A stretch of DNA of 64,000 nucleotides from Halanaeroarchaeum sp. HSR-CO (GTDB lineage Archaea; Halobacteriota; Halobacteria; Halobacteriales; Halobacteriaceae): positions 558,001-622,000 of the forward strand of contig NZ_CP087724.1 in the NCBI RefSeq assembly GCF_024972755.1, in the 5' to 3' direction. Shown piece after piece: positions 38,450-46,915 of the stretch. Under the pieces are notes generated by a model. It worked only from the letters and a program-made list of their open reading frames with translations. It had not been told where the DNA came from and made no database searches. Position 1 is the stretch's first letter. Every line of letters begins with the position of its first letter. The translations under genes and the position numbers were made by a program.

Positions 38450-39655
38450 ATGGGTCTGAGGTGCTCTCTGCTGGGACACGATTACGGCGACGTCGTCGTC
38501 GAACGCGAGCAGGACGAACGAGGCTCGGAGATCGTCGTTACCGTCCGCGAACTCCGGGAGTGTCGCCGCTGTAGTGCCGAGTCCATCGTCAGCGAGAACA
38601 CCGAGGTCCGACGTCGCCGCCCCGAGGACGACCGACTGGCGGCGGGCGAGTCGACAGCCGACGAAGCGACCGACGCCGCGGCCGACGATCCTGAGCGCCT
38701 CGTCGAGGAGGCAGAGAACCCAGCGAGTGGCGTCGAGGAGGCCGAGGCCAGCGTGGCCGAACGGGAACGCGCCAACGAAGACGCGATCATCCTCGATGAC
38801 TCCTCCGCCGATGCTGTCGTGTCTCCGGATAGCGGTTCCGAGTCTCGAGCGGAGGCCGCCGAGTCTCGACCGGATACCACCGAAGACCGACCGGAACCCA
38901 CCCAGGACCGGCCGGATACCACCGAAGAGCGACCGGAACCCACCCAGGACCGGCCGGATACCACCGAAGAGCGACCGGAACCCACCCAGGACCGGCCGGA
39001 TACCACCGAAGAGCGACCGGAACCCACCCAGGACCGGCCGGACACAGCCGGGAAACCAGCAGCGGACACCCAATCGGCGGCGGAAGCCGACGATCTAAGC
39101 GACGGGACGGTGGACACGGATCCAGCGGCCAGCGCGGCCGAACGGGAACGCGCCACCGACGACGCGATGGATCGCAGACCCGACACCGAGGAGTCCACGG
39201 ACGATTCGCTCGTCGCAGCGGACGACGCCGAGAACAGCGACGGTGGGCAGGCGACGGGGACGCCGAGTACGACTGGCGAGGAGTGGCCAGCCGATTCGTC
39301 GGACCGCGACCCGGACCCCGAACCGAGTTCGGGGCCGGAGCAATGGCCAGACCACCCCGACTCCGAAGCGGACAGGGACCGTTCGGCGTCGGAAGCGGCC
39401 GAATCACCGACGGGAGCCGGATTCCAGTTCGAGGAATCGTCGGGGGGCGACGAGATAGACGGGTCGCGAACCGATCCCTCCTCGGGGATCAAAAGCGCCG
39501 GCCCGATCGATCTCACCGGTCCGCCCGACGGGAGTCTGGACGGTATCCTCCACTGTCCGGCCTGTGGCTACTCGGTGGCCATCGCCCGGTCGTCAAATCG
39601 CGCGGGCGACATCTGTCCGGACTGTCACGCCGGCTACCTCGCCGAACAACGCTGA
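38450..39655 (+). CDS. Zinc-ribbon protein with acidic low-complexity repeats (DUF7093-like)
   Basis: 401 residues in three parts. Residues 1-50 form a zinc-ribbon-like domain with C-S-L-L-G-H-D-Y-G and C-R-R-C. Residues 60-345 are a very acidic disordered region with four nearly perfect tandem copies of a 14-residue unit (P-D-T-T-E-[DE]-R-P-E-P-T-Q-D-R) at about 141-196. The final ~45 residues hold a second zinc ribbon with C-P-A-C-G-Y and C-P-D-C-H-A-G-Y-L. The ends resemble haloarchaeal DUF7093. There is no signal peptide. A flexible spacer between two zinc modules suggests a scaffold or nucleic-acid-binding role, inferred only from composition. Confidence 0.8.
   Translation: MGLRCSLLGHDYGDVVVEREQDERGSEIVVTVRELRECRRCSAESIVSENTEVRRRRPEDDRLAAGESTADEATDAAADDPERLVEEAENPASGVEEAEASVAERERANEDAIILDDSSADAVVSPDSGSESRAEAAESRPDTTEDRPEPTQDRPDTTEERPEPTQDRPDTTEERPEPTQDRPDTTEERPEPTQDRPDTAGKPAADTQSAAEADDLSDGTVDTDPAASAAERERATDDAMDRRPDTEESTDDSLVAADDAENSDGGQATGTPSTTGEEWPADSSDRDPDPEPSSGPEQWPDHPDSEADRDRSASEAAESPTGAGFQFEESSGGDEIDGSRTDPSSGIKSAGPIDLTGPPDGSLDGILHCPACGYSVAIARSSNRAGDICPDCHAGYLAEQR
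38870..39037 (+). repeat. Four tandem 42-bp repeats inside the zinc-ribbon gene
   Basis: Four copies of a 42-base unit encoding the 14-residue unit; the last three differ little or not at all and the first has a Glu-to-Asp change. A partial fifth copy follows. Near-identity at the DNA level indicates recent duplication by slippage or unequal recombination. Confidence 0.85.
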
Positions 39656-39731
39656 GGCTACCCGGAATCGCCGATCACGGTTTTCGTTTTCACGATCGAC
39701 CGACAGGGACTCCAGGCCGGTGACGAAGGGG

Positions 39732-39737
39732 TTATAG
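39732..39737 (+). promoter_or_regulatory. TATA element of the DUF5611-like gene
   Basis: TTATAG centred about 27 bases before the ATG at 39761. Confidence 0.55.
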
Positions 39738-39760
39738 CCTTCCCACTGCTTTCCCGGAGC

Positions 39761-40150
39761 ATGAAGGAGTACAAGATGCGCCGGGGGGAATATCTCGAAG
39801 AGCGCGTCCCAGACCTCGAGGGAACGGTCGAGGAGTACTTCGGCCCGATCACCGGCACCGAGGAAATGGACGGCGTCGAGATGTTCGTCGTCGGCGAACC
39901 CGACAATCCCGTCTTCGAGCGAATCCTCGTCGGTGCCGCCACCTACGGCTCGAAGAAGGACAAACTCGCCGTCCACTTCGAGGAGAAACCGGCCGAACAG
40001 GTCATCGAGGAAGGCAATGCCGACGCTGCGGCGGACGCCGTCGACGTGAAAAACGACTTCCTGCTTGAGGCAACCGGTCGCGACGCGAAGTCCCGTCGCG
40101 AATCGTTGAAGCGGGATGTCGAGAAAGACGACGTCCCCGATAACGTCTGA
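39761..40150 (+). CDS. DUF5611 family protein
   Basis: 129 residues, M-K-E-Y-K-M-R-R-G-E-Y-L-E-E-R start, with an alpha/beta core (about 15-75) around E-E-Y-F-G-P-I-T-G-T and F-E-R-I-L-V-G-A-A, and an acidic helical C-terminus. The sequence matches what I know of haloarchaeal DUF5611; function unknown. It is convergent with sepF, 25 bases apart. Confidence 0.85.
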   Translation: MKEYKMRRGEYLEERVPDLEGTVEEYFGPITGTEEMDGVEMFVVGEPDNPVFERILVGAATYGSKKDKLAVHFEEKPAEQVIEEGNADAAADAVDVKNDFLLEATGRDAKSRRESLKRDVEKDDVPDNV

Positions 40151-40175
40151 GACGCGCGGATACCGGACGACTCGC

Positions 40176-40526
40176 CTACCGGTTGAGTTTCTCGCGACTG
40201 ATGCCAACGCCGCTCGGCGTCACGATGATCTGGTCGTCGCCCTTCTGGACGATGTCGCCGCCGACCTCCTTGGCCGTCTGCCGGAGTTCGTCGATGACGT
40301 GCTCGGTGGTTCGGTCTTCGATGCGCAGCCGGGTGATATCGGCGATGACGATGTCACCGTCGTAGACGGCATCCTTGATCGCAATGACGTCTTCCTGGCC
40401 GTTGATCTCGGCGATGTGGACTTGCAGGCGGGCGTCGGTCTGCGTGTCCACGTCGTCGAGGTCCAACTCCACGTAATCCTCGGTCGTCTGGGATTTCCCC
40501 CCGAGGATGCGGTCCATGAATCCCAT
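40176..40526 (-). CDS. sepF: Cell division protein SepF
   Basis: 116 residues with the archaeal SepF layout: a short N-terminal amphipathic helix (M-G-F-M-D-R-I-L-G-G) for membrane binding, the E-D-Y-V-E-L-D-L linker, and the SepF core about 30-105 with D-I-V-I-A-D-I-T-R-L and G-D-I-V-Q-K-G-D-D-Q-I-I-V-T-P. It anchors FtsZ to the membrane at the division site, and Haloferax work shows it is essential there. It is a single gene, not in an ftsZ cluster. Confidence 0.93.
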   Translation of the reverse strand: MGFMDRILGGKSQTTEDYVELDLDDVDTQTDARLQVHIAEINGQEDVIAIKDAVYDGDIVIADITRLRIEDRTTEHVIDELRQTAKEVGGDIVQKGDDQIIVTPSGVGISREKLNR

Positions 40527-40598
40527 AGGGGAGAGAACACTCCGCGGTAATCATAGTTCTTGCCCCTTCGACAGCCAGACGCCGACCGCTGGGGGCGT

Positions 40599-41078
40599 TC
40601 AGGCCTCGAACTCGTACAGGTCGTCGCCGACGTAGTGCAACGACTCGACGACTTTCCCCTGCTCGCCGACCATGTCCTCCCCGTCGGTCAGCGCCCGACC
40701 GACCGCGAGCGCCTTCCCGTGGGTCTCCTCGACGATGACGACCAGGTCCCCCTCGTCGATGTCCCCGTCGGCCTCCTCGATACCCGGTCGCATCACGTCG
40801 GCCCCGTCGCTGACGAAGGAGATGGCCCCGGCGTCGACGGTCACCACGTGTCGTTCCGGTTGGGCCACGTTCGCGCCCTTGACCGTCACGAACGGCTCTC
40901 CCGCCGGGTACCAGATGAGTGGTTCGCCGTCGACGAGCACCACGTCGAAGTCCTCGTCTGCGAACTCCACGAGTTCGTAGGTGTCGGCGTCGAGTTCGAC
41001 GCCGAGATCCGTCCTGAGCATCTCGTGGAGGGCGTCCACCTGGTCGCTTCGAAGGTGATGGCGAGTCGCGATCTTCAT
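40599..41078 (-). CDS. PUA-domain RNA-binding protein
   Basis: 159 residues from the ATG at 41078. The N-terminal half is a small alpha/beta domain preceding PUA domains in archaeal pre-rRNA or MCT-1/DENR-like proteins. The PUA domain covers about 75-150 with V-T-V-D-A-G-A-I-S-F-V-S-D-G-A-D-V-M-R-P-G-I and G-D-L-V-V-I-V. It is predicted to bind structured RNA, perhaps in translation initiation like the eukaryotic MCT-1 family; that is inference. It is divergent from the next gene, each with its own TATA. Confidence 0.87.
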   Translation of the reverse strand: MKIATRHHLRSDQVDALHEMLRTDLGVELDADTYELVEFADEDFDVVLVDGEPLIWYPAGEPFVTVKGANVAQPERHVVTVDAGAISFVSDGADVMRPGIEEADGDIDEGDLVVIVEETHGKALAVGRALTDGEDMVGEQGKVVESLHYVGDDLYEFEA

Positions 41079-41102
41079 ACGGCAATCGACGGTCGCTCGG
41101 CG

Positions 41103-41142
41103 CTTAAAACGATTGTTCGCGGGGCACGGCAAACGGTTAAGT
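41103..41142. promoter_or_regulatory. Divergent TATA elements (PUA gene / zinc-binding gene)
   Basis: TTTTAAG on the minus strand (41103-41109) lies about 28 bases before the PUA ATG at 41078. GGTTAAG on the plus strand (41136-41142) lies about 28 bases before the ATG at 41166. Confidence 0.5.
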
Positions 41143-41165
41143 GCGCAGACGCAAACCGTGTCACT

Positions 41166-41462
41166 ATGGGACACGATCTGCCCGACGTCGAGGTCACTTG
41201 CGTCGCCTGCGGTGATCGGGTAGAGCGTGCTGCGGCCCGTGAATACGACAAATACGGGGACCGCTGGGATCGGGAGGGCAAATCCTTCGAGTACCTCTGT
41301 AAACCGTGTTTCCGCGGGCTGATCAAACAGCACCGCCAGGGTCTCGAGTCCCTCCTCGAGCGAGCGGGGGCCGGTCGCGTCGCCGACGAGACCTTCCTGC
41401 GGCGGTTCGCAGATCACGTCGAACCCGACGACGAAGACTGCGAGCGACGCCGATACGACTAA
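41166..41462 (+). CDS. Small Cys-containing protein, putative zinc binder
   Basis: 98 residues. Two C-x-x-C pairs (C-V-A-C near 12-15 and C-K-P-C near 45-48) form one zinc site in the first 50 residues; the rest is helical and charged (K-Q-H-R-Q-G-L-E-S-L-L-E-R-A). This resembles a family of short haloarchaeal zinc proteins; I do not assign a name. It lies 25 bases before the RNB nuclease gene on the same strand, suggesting one transcript. Confidence 0.8.
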   Translation: MGHDLPDVEVTCVACGDRVERAAAREYDKYGDRWDREGKSFEYLCKPCFRGLIKQHRQGLESLLERAGAGRVADETFLRRFADHVEPDDEDCERRRYD

Positions 41463-41487
41463 CTGGCTCACCCAAGTACGAAGCGGT

Positions 41488-42765
41488 ATGTCGAACGACG
41501 CCCAGGCGGAAGCCGGCACTGCGGAGGCTCAGGGGCCGGTCGAGGTCCACGAGGACCTCGCGAGACAACTCGAGAACAAACGCGAGGACCTCTTCGAGAA
41601 GTTCGAGATCAGCGACGGCTTTCCCGCCGAGGTCCTGGAGGAGGCCGAAGCGGCGACCGCCGACGTGGAGGCGGACATCCAGGCGGAAGCCGAAGAGCGT
41701 GCCGACCTCCGGGAGATGACGACCTGGACGACCGACCCGGTCGACGCCCAGGACTTCGACGACGCCATCTCCATCGAGGAGCGCGACGAGGAGTTCGTTC
41801 TCTGGGTCCACATCGCCGACGTCACGCACTACGTCACGCCCGAGACGTCGATGTGGGACGAGGCCATCAGACGTGGCAACACGGTCTATCTGCCGGCGTA
41901 CACCATCCACATGCTCCCGCCCGTGCTGGCGGAGACGGTGTGTTCGCTGGTGGCCGAGGAGGACCGACTCGCGCACACCGTCGAGATGCACCTCGACAAG
42001 GAGACCCTCTCGTTCGACACCATCGACATCTACAAGTCGGTCATCAGAAGCGACGAGCGACTGACCTACAAGCAGGCAGAAGACCGCCTCGACGATCCCG
42101 ATGCACCGCTGCACGACGAGATCGAACTGATCTGGGAGGTCGCCGACAGACTGCACGAGATCAGAAAGGAGGACGGGTCGCTCGTGCTCAACCCGCGTCG
42201 CGACCGCGCGCACACGATCATCGAGGAGTCGATGCTCAAAGCGAACAAAGCGGTCACCCACGAGTTGATGTGGTCCCGCGGTGTGGAGGCGGTTTACCGC
42301 GTTCACCCCCAGCCCACCCCCGACGAGTGGGACGAGGCGCTCAGGGAGATCCAGGAACTCGAGGGCGTATCCATCCCGGGCGACTCCTGGGACGACCCCC
42401 GAAAGGCGGTCAACGCGACCCTGGAACAGGCCCCCGAGCGCCAGCTGGGGAAGATCCAGTGGGCCGTGATGAAGGTCATGCCGCGCGCGAAGTACATGAA
42501 CGACCCATTCGGAGGCCACCACGCGCTCAACTTCGAGATCTACGGGCACTTCACGAGCCCCATCCGGCGGATGAGTGATTTAATCAATCACTGGATCGTC
42601 TACCAGAACGACGTTCCGGAAACCCTCGTCGAACTCTGCGACCGGGCGAGCGAGCGCCAGAAGGCGGCCGAACAGGCCGAACGCGAGTACCGCAACTTCC
42701 TCGAGGAGGTCGGCCTCGACCCGAACGCGGTCAACAATCGGGGCATCGAAGTCGTCGAGGACTGA
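41488..42765 (+). CDS. RNB-domain ribonuclease (RNase R-like)
   Basis: 425 residues. The RNB catalytic domain covers most of the protein: D-A-Q-D-F-D-D-A-I, with the metal-binding Asp cluster near 88-95, then W-V-H-I-A-D-V-T-H-Y-V, and the C-terminal G-H-Y-G-x-F-T-S-P-I-R-R-type signature (here Y-G-H-F-T-S-P-I-R-R near 352). It is predicted to degrade RNA 3' to 5'. It lacks the cold-shock and S1 domains that help bacterial RNase R bind RNA, so partner proteins may be needed. The acidic N-terminal ~50 residues look disordered. Confidence 0.91.
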   Translation: MSNDAQAEAGTAEAQGPVEVHEDLARQLENKREDLFEKFEISDGFPAEVLEEAEAATADVEADIQAEAEERADLREMTTWTTDPVDAQDFDDAISIEERDEEFVLWVHIADVTHYVTPETSMWDEAIRRGNTVYLPAYTIHMLPPVLAETVCSLVAEEDRLAHTVEMHLDKETLSFDTIDIYKSVIRSDERLTYKQAEDRLDDPDAPLHDEIELIWEVADRLHEIRKEDGSLVLNPRRDRAHTIIEESMLKANKAVTHELMWSRGVEAVYRVHPQPTPDEWDEALREIQELEGVSIPGDSWDDPRKAVNATLEQAPERQLGKIQWAVMKVMPRAKYMNDPFGGHHALNFEIYGHFTSPIRRMSDLINHWIVYQNDVPETLVELCDRASERQKAAEQAEREYRNFLEEVGLDPNAVNNRGIEVVED

Positions 42766-42845
42766 TCGCCGTCCGGGTGGAGGGGGAATGATCTCCTCGC
42801 TCCATCTTCGGGTGAATTGAGGCCACCCCAGTGGGACAGGGGCGC

Positions 42846-42859
42846 AACTGATATCAGTT
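42846..42859. promoter_or_regulatory. Perfect 14-bp palindrome, putative operator
   Basis: AACTGATATCAGTT is its own reverse complement. It lies about 42-55 bases before the transporter ATG at 42901, just upstream of the likely BRE/TATA, which is where archaeal activators usually bind. The binding protein is not known. Confidence 0.55.
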
Positions 42860-42867
42860 ACTCGCCA

Positions 42868-42877
42868 GATACATTAC
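42868..42877 (+). promoter_or_regulatory. TATA-like element of the transporter gene
   Basis: GATACATTAC, centred about 28 bases before the ATG at 42901. Confidence 0.5.
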
Positions 42878-42900
42878 TCCGGGGGTCAATTTGTCGGTTA

Positions 42901-44019
42901 ATGGGGCTCTCCGTGTCGTATCGGGCGGATACTACTCTCGATATCGCCTGGAACGAGGTCACCGGTGCGATAGGGGATTCGGTTACTGTCCTCCCCATCC
43001 TCGTCGGCGTCGCCGTCCTAACCGACCTCTCGCTCGGACTGATGCTCGTCTGGTTCGGCGTCTTCCAGATCGTCTGGGGGCTCTACTACGGCGTCCCGGT
43101 CTCGGTCGAACCGATGAAGGCACTCGCCGCGCTCGTCCTCGCGGGTGCGATATCGACCGGGGAACTGCTGCTCGCCGGACTGCTGTTGGGCGTCGTCCTC
43201 CTCGGTATCGGATCGACGGGGACGCTCTCCCGTATCGAGCGGTACATCGGACGCCCCGTCGTCCGTGGCGTCCAGTTCGGCGTGGCGCTGGTCCTCCTCG
43301 AGACCGGCGTGCGTCTGAGCGTCGCCGACCTCGGATTGGCGACCCTCGCCGGTGGCGTCGCGTTCCTCCTCGTCGCCCTCGGGTACTACAATCTCACGGC
43401 ACTCGCCGTACTGGCCGTCGGCGGTGTCGTCGCCGGCGTCCAGGTGGGGGTTCCGGAACCGACGCTCCCAGCCCTCGGTAGCGTCATGCTCGTCGGTGGG
43501 GTCACCCCGACGATGCCCACCGTCGAGGCTGCCCTCGCCCAGTTGGCCATGACCGTCGGAAACGCGGCGCTGGCTGCGTCGGTCCTCCTGCAGGATTACT
43601 TCGACCGGGATATCTCGGCGGACGCCCTCTCGAACAGCATGGGCGTCATGAACCTCGCCGCCCTCCCGTTCGGGGCCTTTCCGATGTGTCACGGGAGTGG
43701 TGGCATCGCCGGCAAGTACGCCTTCGGAGCGCGGACCGCCGGGGCGAACGTCGTCCTTGGAATCGTCTATCTCGCCCTCTCGGTGTTCGCGGTGGGTCTC
43801 GTCGCCGCCTACCCGACCGCGATGCTCGGCGTCATCCTGGTCCTCATCGCAGTGCAACTGGGCCGGACGAGCATCCGGGAGGCGGACGCCACGGTGCTGG
43901 TCGTCGCCATTGGCGTGCTCGGTGTGGCAGTCAACCTCGGCGTGGCGTTCCTCGTCGGCATCGTCGCGTCCCTGGCACTCCAGCACCACGACGGGACCTT
44001 GATTCCCGACCGCTGGTAA
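42901..44019 (+). CDS. Sulfate/molybdate-type transporter (MOT1/SulP-like)
   Basis: 372 residues, about ten to twelve hydrophobic segments. Motifs of the MOT1-like branch of the SLC26/SulP superfamily are visible: V-S-V-E-P-M-K-A near 71-78 in an early helix, and P-M-C-H-G-S-G-G-I-A-G-K-Y-A-F-G-A-R-T near 261-279. It lacks the C-terminal STAS domain of SulP carriers, as MOT1 proteins do. The likely substrate is molybdate, but sulfate cannot be excluded. The palindrome and TATA upstream suggest it is a regulated single gene. Confidence 0.86.
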   Translation: MGLSVSYRADTTLDIAWNEVTGAIGDSVTVLPILVGVAVLTDLSLGLMLVWFGVFQIVWGLYYGVPVSVEPMKALAALVLAGAISTGELLLAGLLLGVVLLGIGSTGTLSRIERYIGRPVVRGVQFGVALVLLETGVRLSVADLGLATLAGGVAFLLVALGYYNLTALAVLAVGGVVAGVQVGVPEPTLPALGSVMLVGGVTPTMPTVEAALAQLAMTVGNAALAASVLLQDYFDRDISADALSNSMGVMNLAALPFGAFPMCHGSGGIAGKYAFGARTAGANVVLGIVYLALSVFAVGLVAAYPTAMLGVILVLIAVQLGRTSIREADATVLVVAIGVLGVAVNLGVAFLVGIVASLALQHHDGTLIPDRW

Positions 44020-44078
44020 GGAGCCAGTCGAACCACGTCGACCGTTTCACTGTGCGAGACTGGTGGTGTCTGCGCTTC

Positions 44079-44675
44079 TCACTTCTTCGGGTCTTTTCCC
44101 CGCTCGTTCTTGTCTTTGGATGCCGGTCCGCGACCGTGGTTGTCGTCAGCTTCGTCCGAGAGGCTCGATGCGTCCCAGCCACCGTTTTCTTTGGCTTCCT
44201 GGTAGCAATCGGCCTCCTCGATCGACGGGGTATCCGGCGTCTTCGCACACCGATGGGTATTGCTGAATATATACGCCGGCGAGGCCTTCGGATCGACTCC
44301 ATCGTGTCGGAAGATGATGACGCCGAGGACCTTCTCGCCGTGGTCAGCACGGACCTTTCGGACGGGTGCATCACCGTACTGGCCCGGGATGGGCGCCGTG
44401 TTGTCCGGCGTCAATTCGACGTCTCGACACGCAGTGGTTCCATCCGGTAGCGCGAAGATGATACGGGCGACGACCGGCGGCGGATTCCAGTGGACGTCTT
44501 CGGGCTCGACGATGATCCAGACCGCCGAACAGCCCTTGAATTCAACGTCGTTGCGTTCCCACGCCGCTGCACTCCCGGCGAACGCCCCGATGCCGCCCGC
44601 TCCCATCAGTGCACCGACGCCGATCATTCGCAGGACGCCACGACGTCGTACCGCCGGCAATTCGTTGTCTCCCAT
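44079..44675 (-). CDS. Tat-exported protein of unknown function
   Basis: 198 residues from the ATG at 44675 (a start at 44717 is possible). The N-terminus has a twin-arginine signal (R-R-R-G-V-L-R-M-I-G-V-G then a hydrophobic run ending A-G-S-A-A-A-W), so it is probably exported folded, and cut after S-A-A-A. There is no lipobox Cys, so it is likely secreted or held by other means. The mature part has four Cys that could form two disulfides and ends in a Lys-rich tail (K-N-E-R-G-K-D-P-K-K). No known domain is recognised. Confidence 0.72.
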   Translation of the reverse strand: MGDNELPAVRRRGVLRMIGVGALMGAGGIGAFAGSAAAWERNDVEFKGCSAVWIIVEPEDVHWNPPPVVARIIFALPDGTTACRDVELTPDNTAPIPGQYGDAPVRKVRADHGEKVLGVIIFRHDGVDPKASPAYIFSNTHRCAKTPDTPSIEEADCYQEAKENGGWDASSLSDEADDNHGRGPASKDKNERGKDPKK

Positions 44676-44792
44676 GAGTAGCCGATCGTCTACCAGCGAG
44701 GAAGTAATGGACAGCATAGACGAGGGAGACCGTTCCTACCACGAGCGGTGGTGTGGTATGCCCCGCGTACCAGATAGCGGCCGTCGTGGATC

Positions 44793-45128
44793 TCACACCA
44801 CGAACGTCAGCACCCAGAGTACACCCATACCCACCGCGATGGTGGCGAGGATGCTCTCGGTCCGCCAGGCGACGACCGCGGCGAGGCCACCGGCGAGGAG
44901 CCGCTCGTTTCCGATCGACACGGCGAGTGCCCCGTCCGGAGCCAGTATGGGCGGGAACACGAGCGCGGCGAGGACGGCGGCCGGGACGAACCCGAGGACG
45001 TAGGTTACCCGCGAGGGGACCGAGTCGACCCGACCGAAGATGGCGATGAAGGACACGCGCAAGAGGTACGAGCCGATGGCGCCACCGGCGATCGCCAACC
45101 AGACGGTAGTCGTCGAGAGCGTCGCCAT
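44793..45128 (-). CDS. azlD: AzlD-family branched-chain amino acid exporter subunit
   Basis: 111 residues, four hydrophobic segments, with the G-S-Y-L-L-R-V-S-F and V-P-S-R-V-T-Y-V-L-G-F-V-P patterns of AzlD. Together with AzlC it forms an exporter of branched-chain amino acids or analogues. The ATG overlaps the stop of azlC by one base (TGATG), so the two are translationally coupled. Confidence 0.9.
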   Translation of the reverse strand: MATLSTTTVWLAIAGGAIGSYLLRVSFIAIFGRVDSVPSRVTYVLGFVPAAVLAALVFPPILAPDGALAVSIGNERLLAGGLAAVVAWRTESILATIAVGMGVLWVLTFVV

Positions 45129-45889
45129 CAGTGCCGCCACCTCCCGGCGACCGCTCCGGCCACGACGCCGGCGAGGGCGCCACCAAGCAGGCCCGCGTTG
45201 AAGGGAATCCCCGTGAGGGCGATGGCGACGAAGCCACCCACGCCACCGGCGACGGCCGTCGAGGAATCCTTGACCGCCGGCGCGAGCAGGGCGAGGAAGA
45301 CGAGCGGGACCGCGAACTCGAGGTGCCAGCTGGCCGGAACGCCGGCACCGAGTATCGCGCCGGCCGCCGTCGCCGAAACCCAGGTGGCCCACAGCGGAAT
45401 CCCCACCCCCATGTAGTAGCCTGCCGTATCGATGGCGGGTTCCTCGTCGACTTTGGTGACCGACATCGCGAACGTGATATCGATCAGCAACGTCGCGATC
45501 GCACCGCGCCACCGTGGACCGTAGTCGGTGAGGTACTGACTGAAGGTCGCACTGTACATCACGTACCTGAGGTTCACGACGAGTCCCGTCAGCACGACGA
45601 TGGCCAGTGGGGCGGCATCGCGCAGCAGCTCCATCATGGCGAGTTGGGCGGCTCCGGCGAACATCAGCCCGGACATCGCGACGGCCGCGACCGGGTCGAA
45701 TCCGGTCTTCACCGCAGTCACCCCCACGATGACCCCGAACGGGACGTTGCCGACCAGCGCCGGCGCGACGTCGCGGGCACCGTGGACGAACGACTCCTGA
45801 CGGTTCACGTCCGCACGTGGGTGGCCGGGGCCAAGAACGTCCCGTTCCCGGAAAGGTGCCCACTCCCGACTCGTCTGACCGGTCAACAC
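45128..45889 (-). CDS. azlC: AzlC-family branched-chain amino acid exporter subunit
   Basis: Up to 253 residues, with about seven hydrophobic segments and the AzlC start region F-V-H-G-A-R-D-V-A-P-A-L-V-G. The extra N-terminus before N-R-Q-E-S-F is unusually polar, and a GTG at 45808 would give a more typical 226-residue protein. The F-A-G-A-A-Q segment near 80-85 is conserved. It forms a transcript with azlD and lies about 100 bases downstream of the archaeosortase gene on the same strand. Confidence 0.88.
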   Translation of the reverse strand: MLTGQTSREWAPFRERDVLGPGHPRADVNRQESFVHGARDVAPALVGNVPFGVIVGVTAVKTGFDPVAAVAMSGLMFAGAAQLAMMELLRDAAPLAIVVLTGLVVNLRYVMYSATFSQYLTDYGPRWRGAIATLLIDITFAMSVTKVDEEPAIDTAGYYMGVGIPLWATWVSATAAGAILGAGVPASWHLEFAVPLVFLALLAPAVKDSSTAVAGGVGGFVAIALTGIPFNAGLLGGALAGVVAGAVAGRWRH

Positions 45890-45988
45890 CGTTGGCCCCT
45901 CGAACGGTCCCCCGCAAATCGCCCGTATCGTGGAGATAACTAGGGCAGTGCCGGGGAATCTGTTCCGGGGGACGGTCGAAATTCGCCC

Positions 45989-46867
45989 TCAGAACAGCGA
46001 GCGGACGTCGTAGGACTCGCCGGTCAGGAGGTAGAGCACGTCTTCGATGATGGTCGATATCTCGGGGAGCAGTCGCATGAGGGCCAGCGTCAACCCGACG
46101 AGCGCGACGACGGACAGCGACTGGGCCAGTACCCTGTCCGCGACGAGGTAGGAGACCATGTAGGGATTGTCCGTGCCGAACAGGAGGAAGACCGGGTCCC
46201 GGAACCCGTCGAACCACTGGTAGCCGTGGGCCAGGGCGATGAACGCGACTCGGATCAGGTTCAGTCCGTAGATGACCGGGACGGCGATGGCCACGCCGAG
46301 GAGTCGTCGCCGAAGCGGGGCATCGAGGGCCAGGACGAGGCCGCTGACGGTCGCACTGCTCCCGACGCCCGTACACGCGAGAACGACGGTAGTGAGGAAG
46401 ACGTGGCCGCTCTCGCCCATGAACCGGAACGTACTCCGATGGCCATCCGGCCCCGCCACGACGTTCGGGTCGTACCCGACCGAGGTCATGAGCATCTCGA
46501 CGTGGACCGTCACCGTCTCGATGGCGGTGCGCTGGAGCACCGCGCTCATCTCGAAGGGGAGATAGAGGATGCCCATGATGGCCACGGCACGGGTCAGCGT
46601 CTCGAAGTCCCGTTTGTCGGTCCAGATGAGATACGCCACGTATGCGGAGGCCGGGACTGCGATAGCACTGAGCACGCCCTCGATGGGACTCTTCTGCACG
46701 AACGCGAAGTGGGGGACCAGCAGTGCCCAGAAGATACCGAAGGTGACCCACGAACCCGTCGCCAACCAGGTTCCGACGCCGCCGTGTTCCTCACGTCGCT
46801 GGAAGAACGCACTCGCCAGGAACCCCGCGACGACGACCCACGCGAGCACGTCAGTCAGTGCCGACAT
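45989..46867 (-). CDS. artA: Archaeosortase A
   Basis: 292 residues with about eight membrane segments. The sortase-like catalytic triad is visible: Cys165 in L-A-C-T-G-V-G-S, Arg206 in N-L-I-R-V-A-F-I, and Arg245 in V-A-D-R-V-L-A-Q-S. In Haloferax, ArtA cuts surface proteins near a C-terminal Pro-Gly-Phe motif and joins them to a lipid, anchoring the S-layer glycoprotein. This copy lies 48 bases after a large surface protein gene, on the same strand, suggesting one transcript. Whether it handles that protein is open, because the protein lacks Pro-Gly-Phe. Confidence 0.94.
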   Translation of the reverse strand: MSALTDVLAWVVVAGFLASAFFQRREEHGGVGTWLATGSWVTFGIFWALLVPHFAFVQKSPIEGVLSAIAVPASAYVAYLIWTDKRDFETLTRAVAIMGILYLPFEMSAVLQRTAIETVTVHVEMLMTSVGYDPNVVAGPDGHRSTFRFMGESGHVFLTTVVLACTGVGSSATVSGLVLALDAPLRRRLLGVAIAVPVIYGLNLIRVAFIALAHGYQWFDGFRDPVFLLFGTDNPYMVSYLVADRVLAQSLSVVALVGLTLALMRLLPEISTIIEDVLYLLTGESYDVRSLF

Positions 46868-46915
46868 TCCAACCGACTGTGAGGGCGTCCGCCAGATAGT
46901 GGTGTCGGTCCCGGA

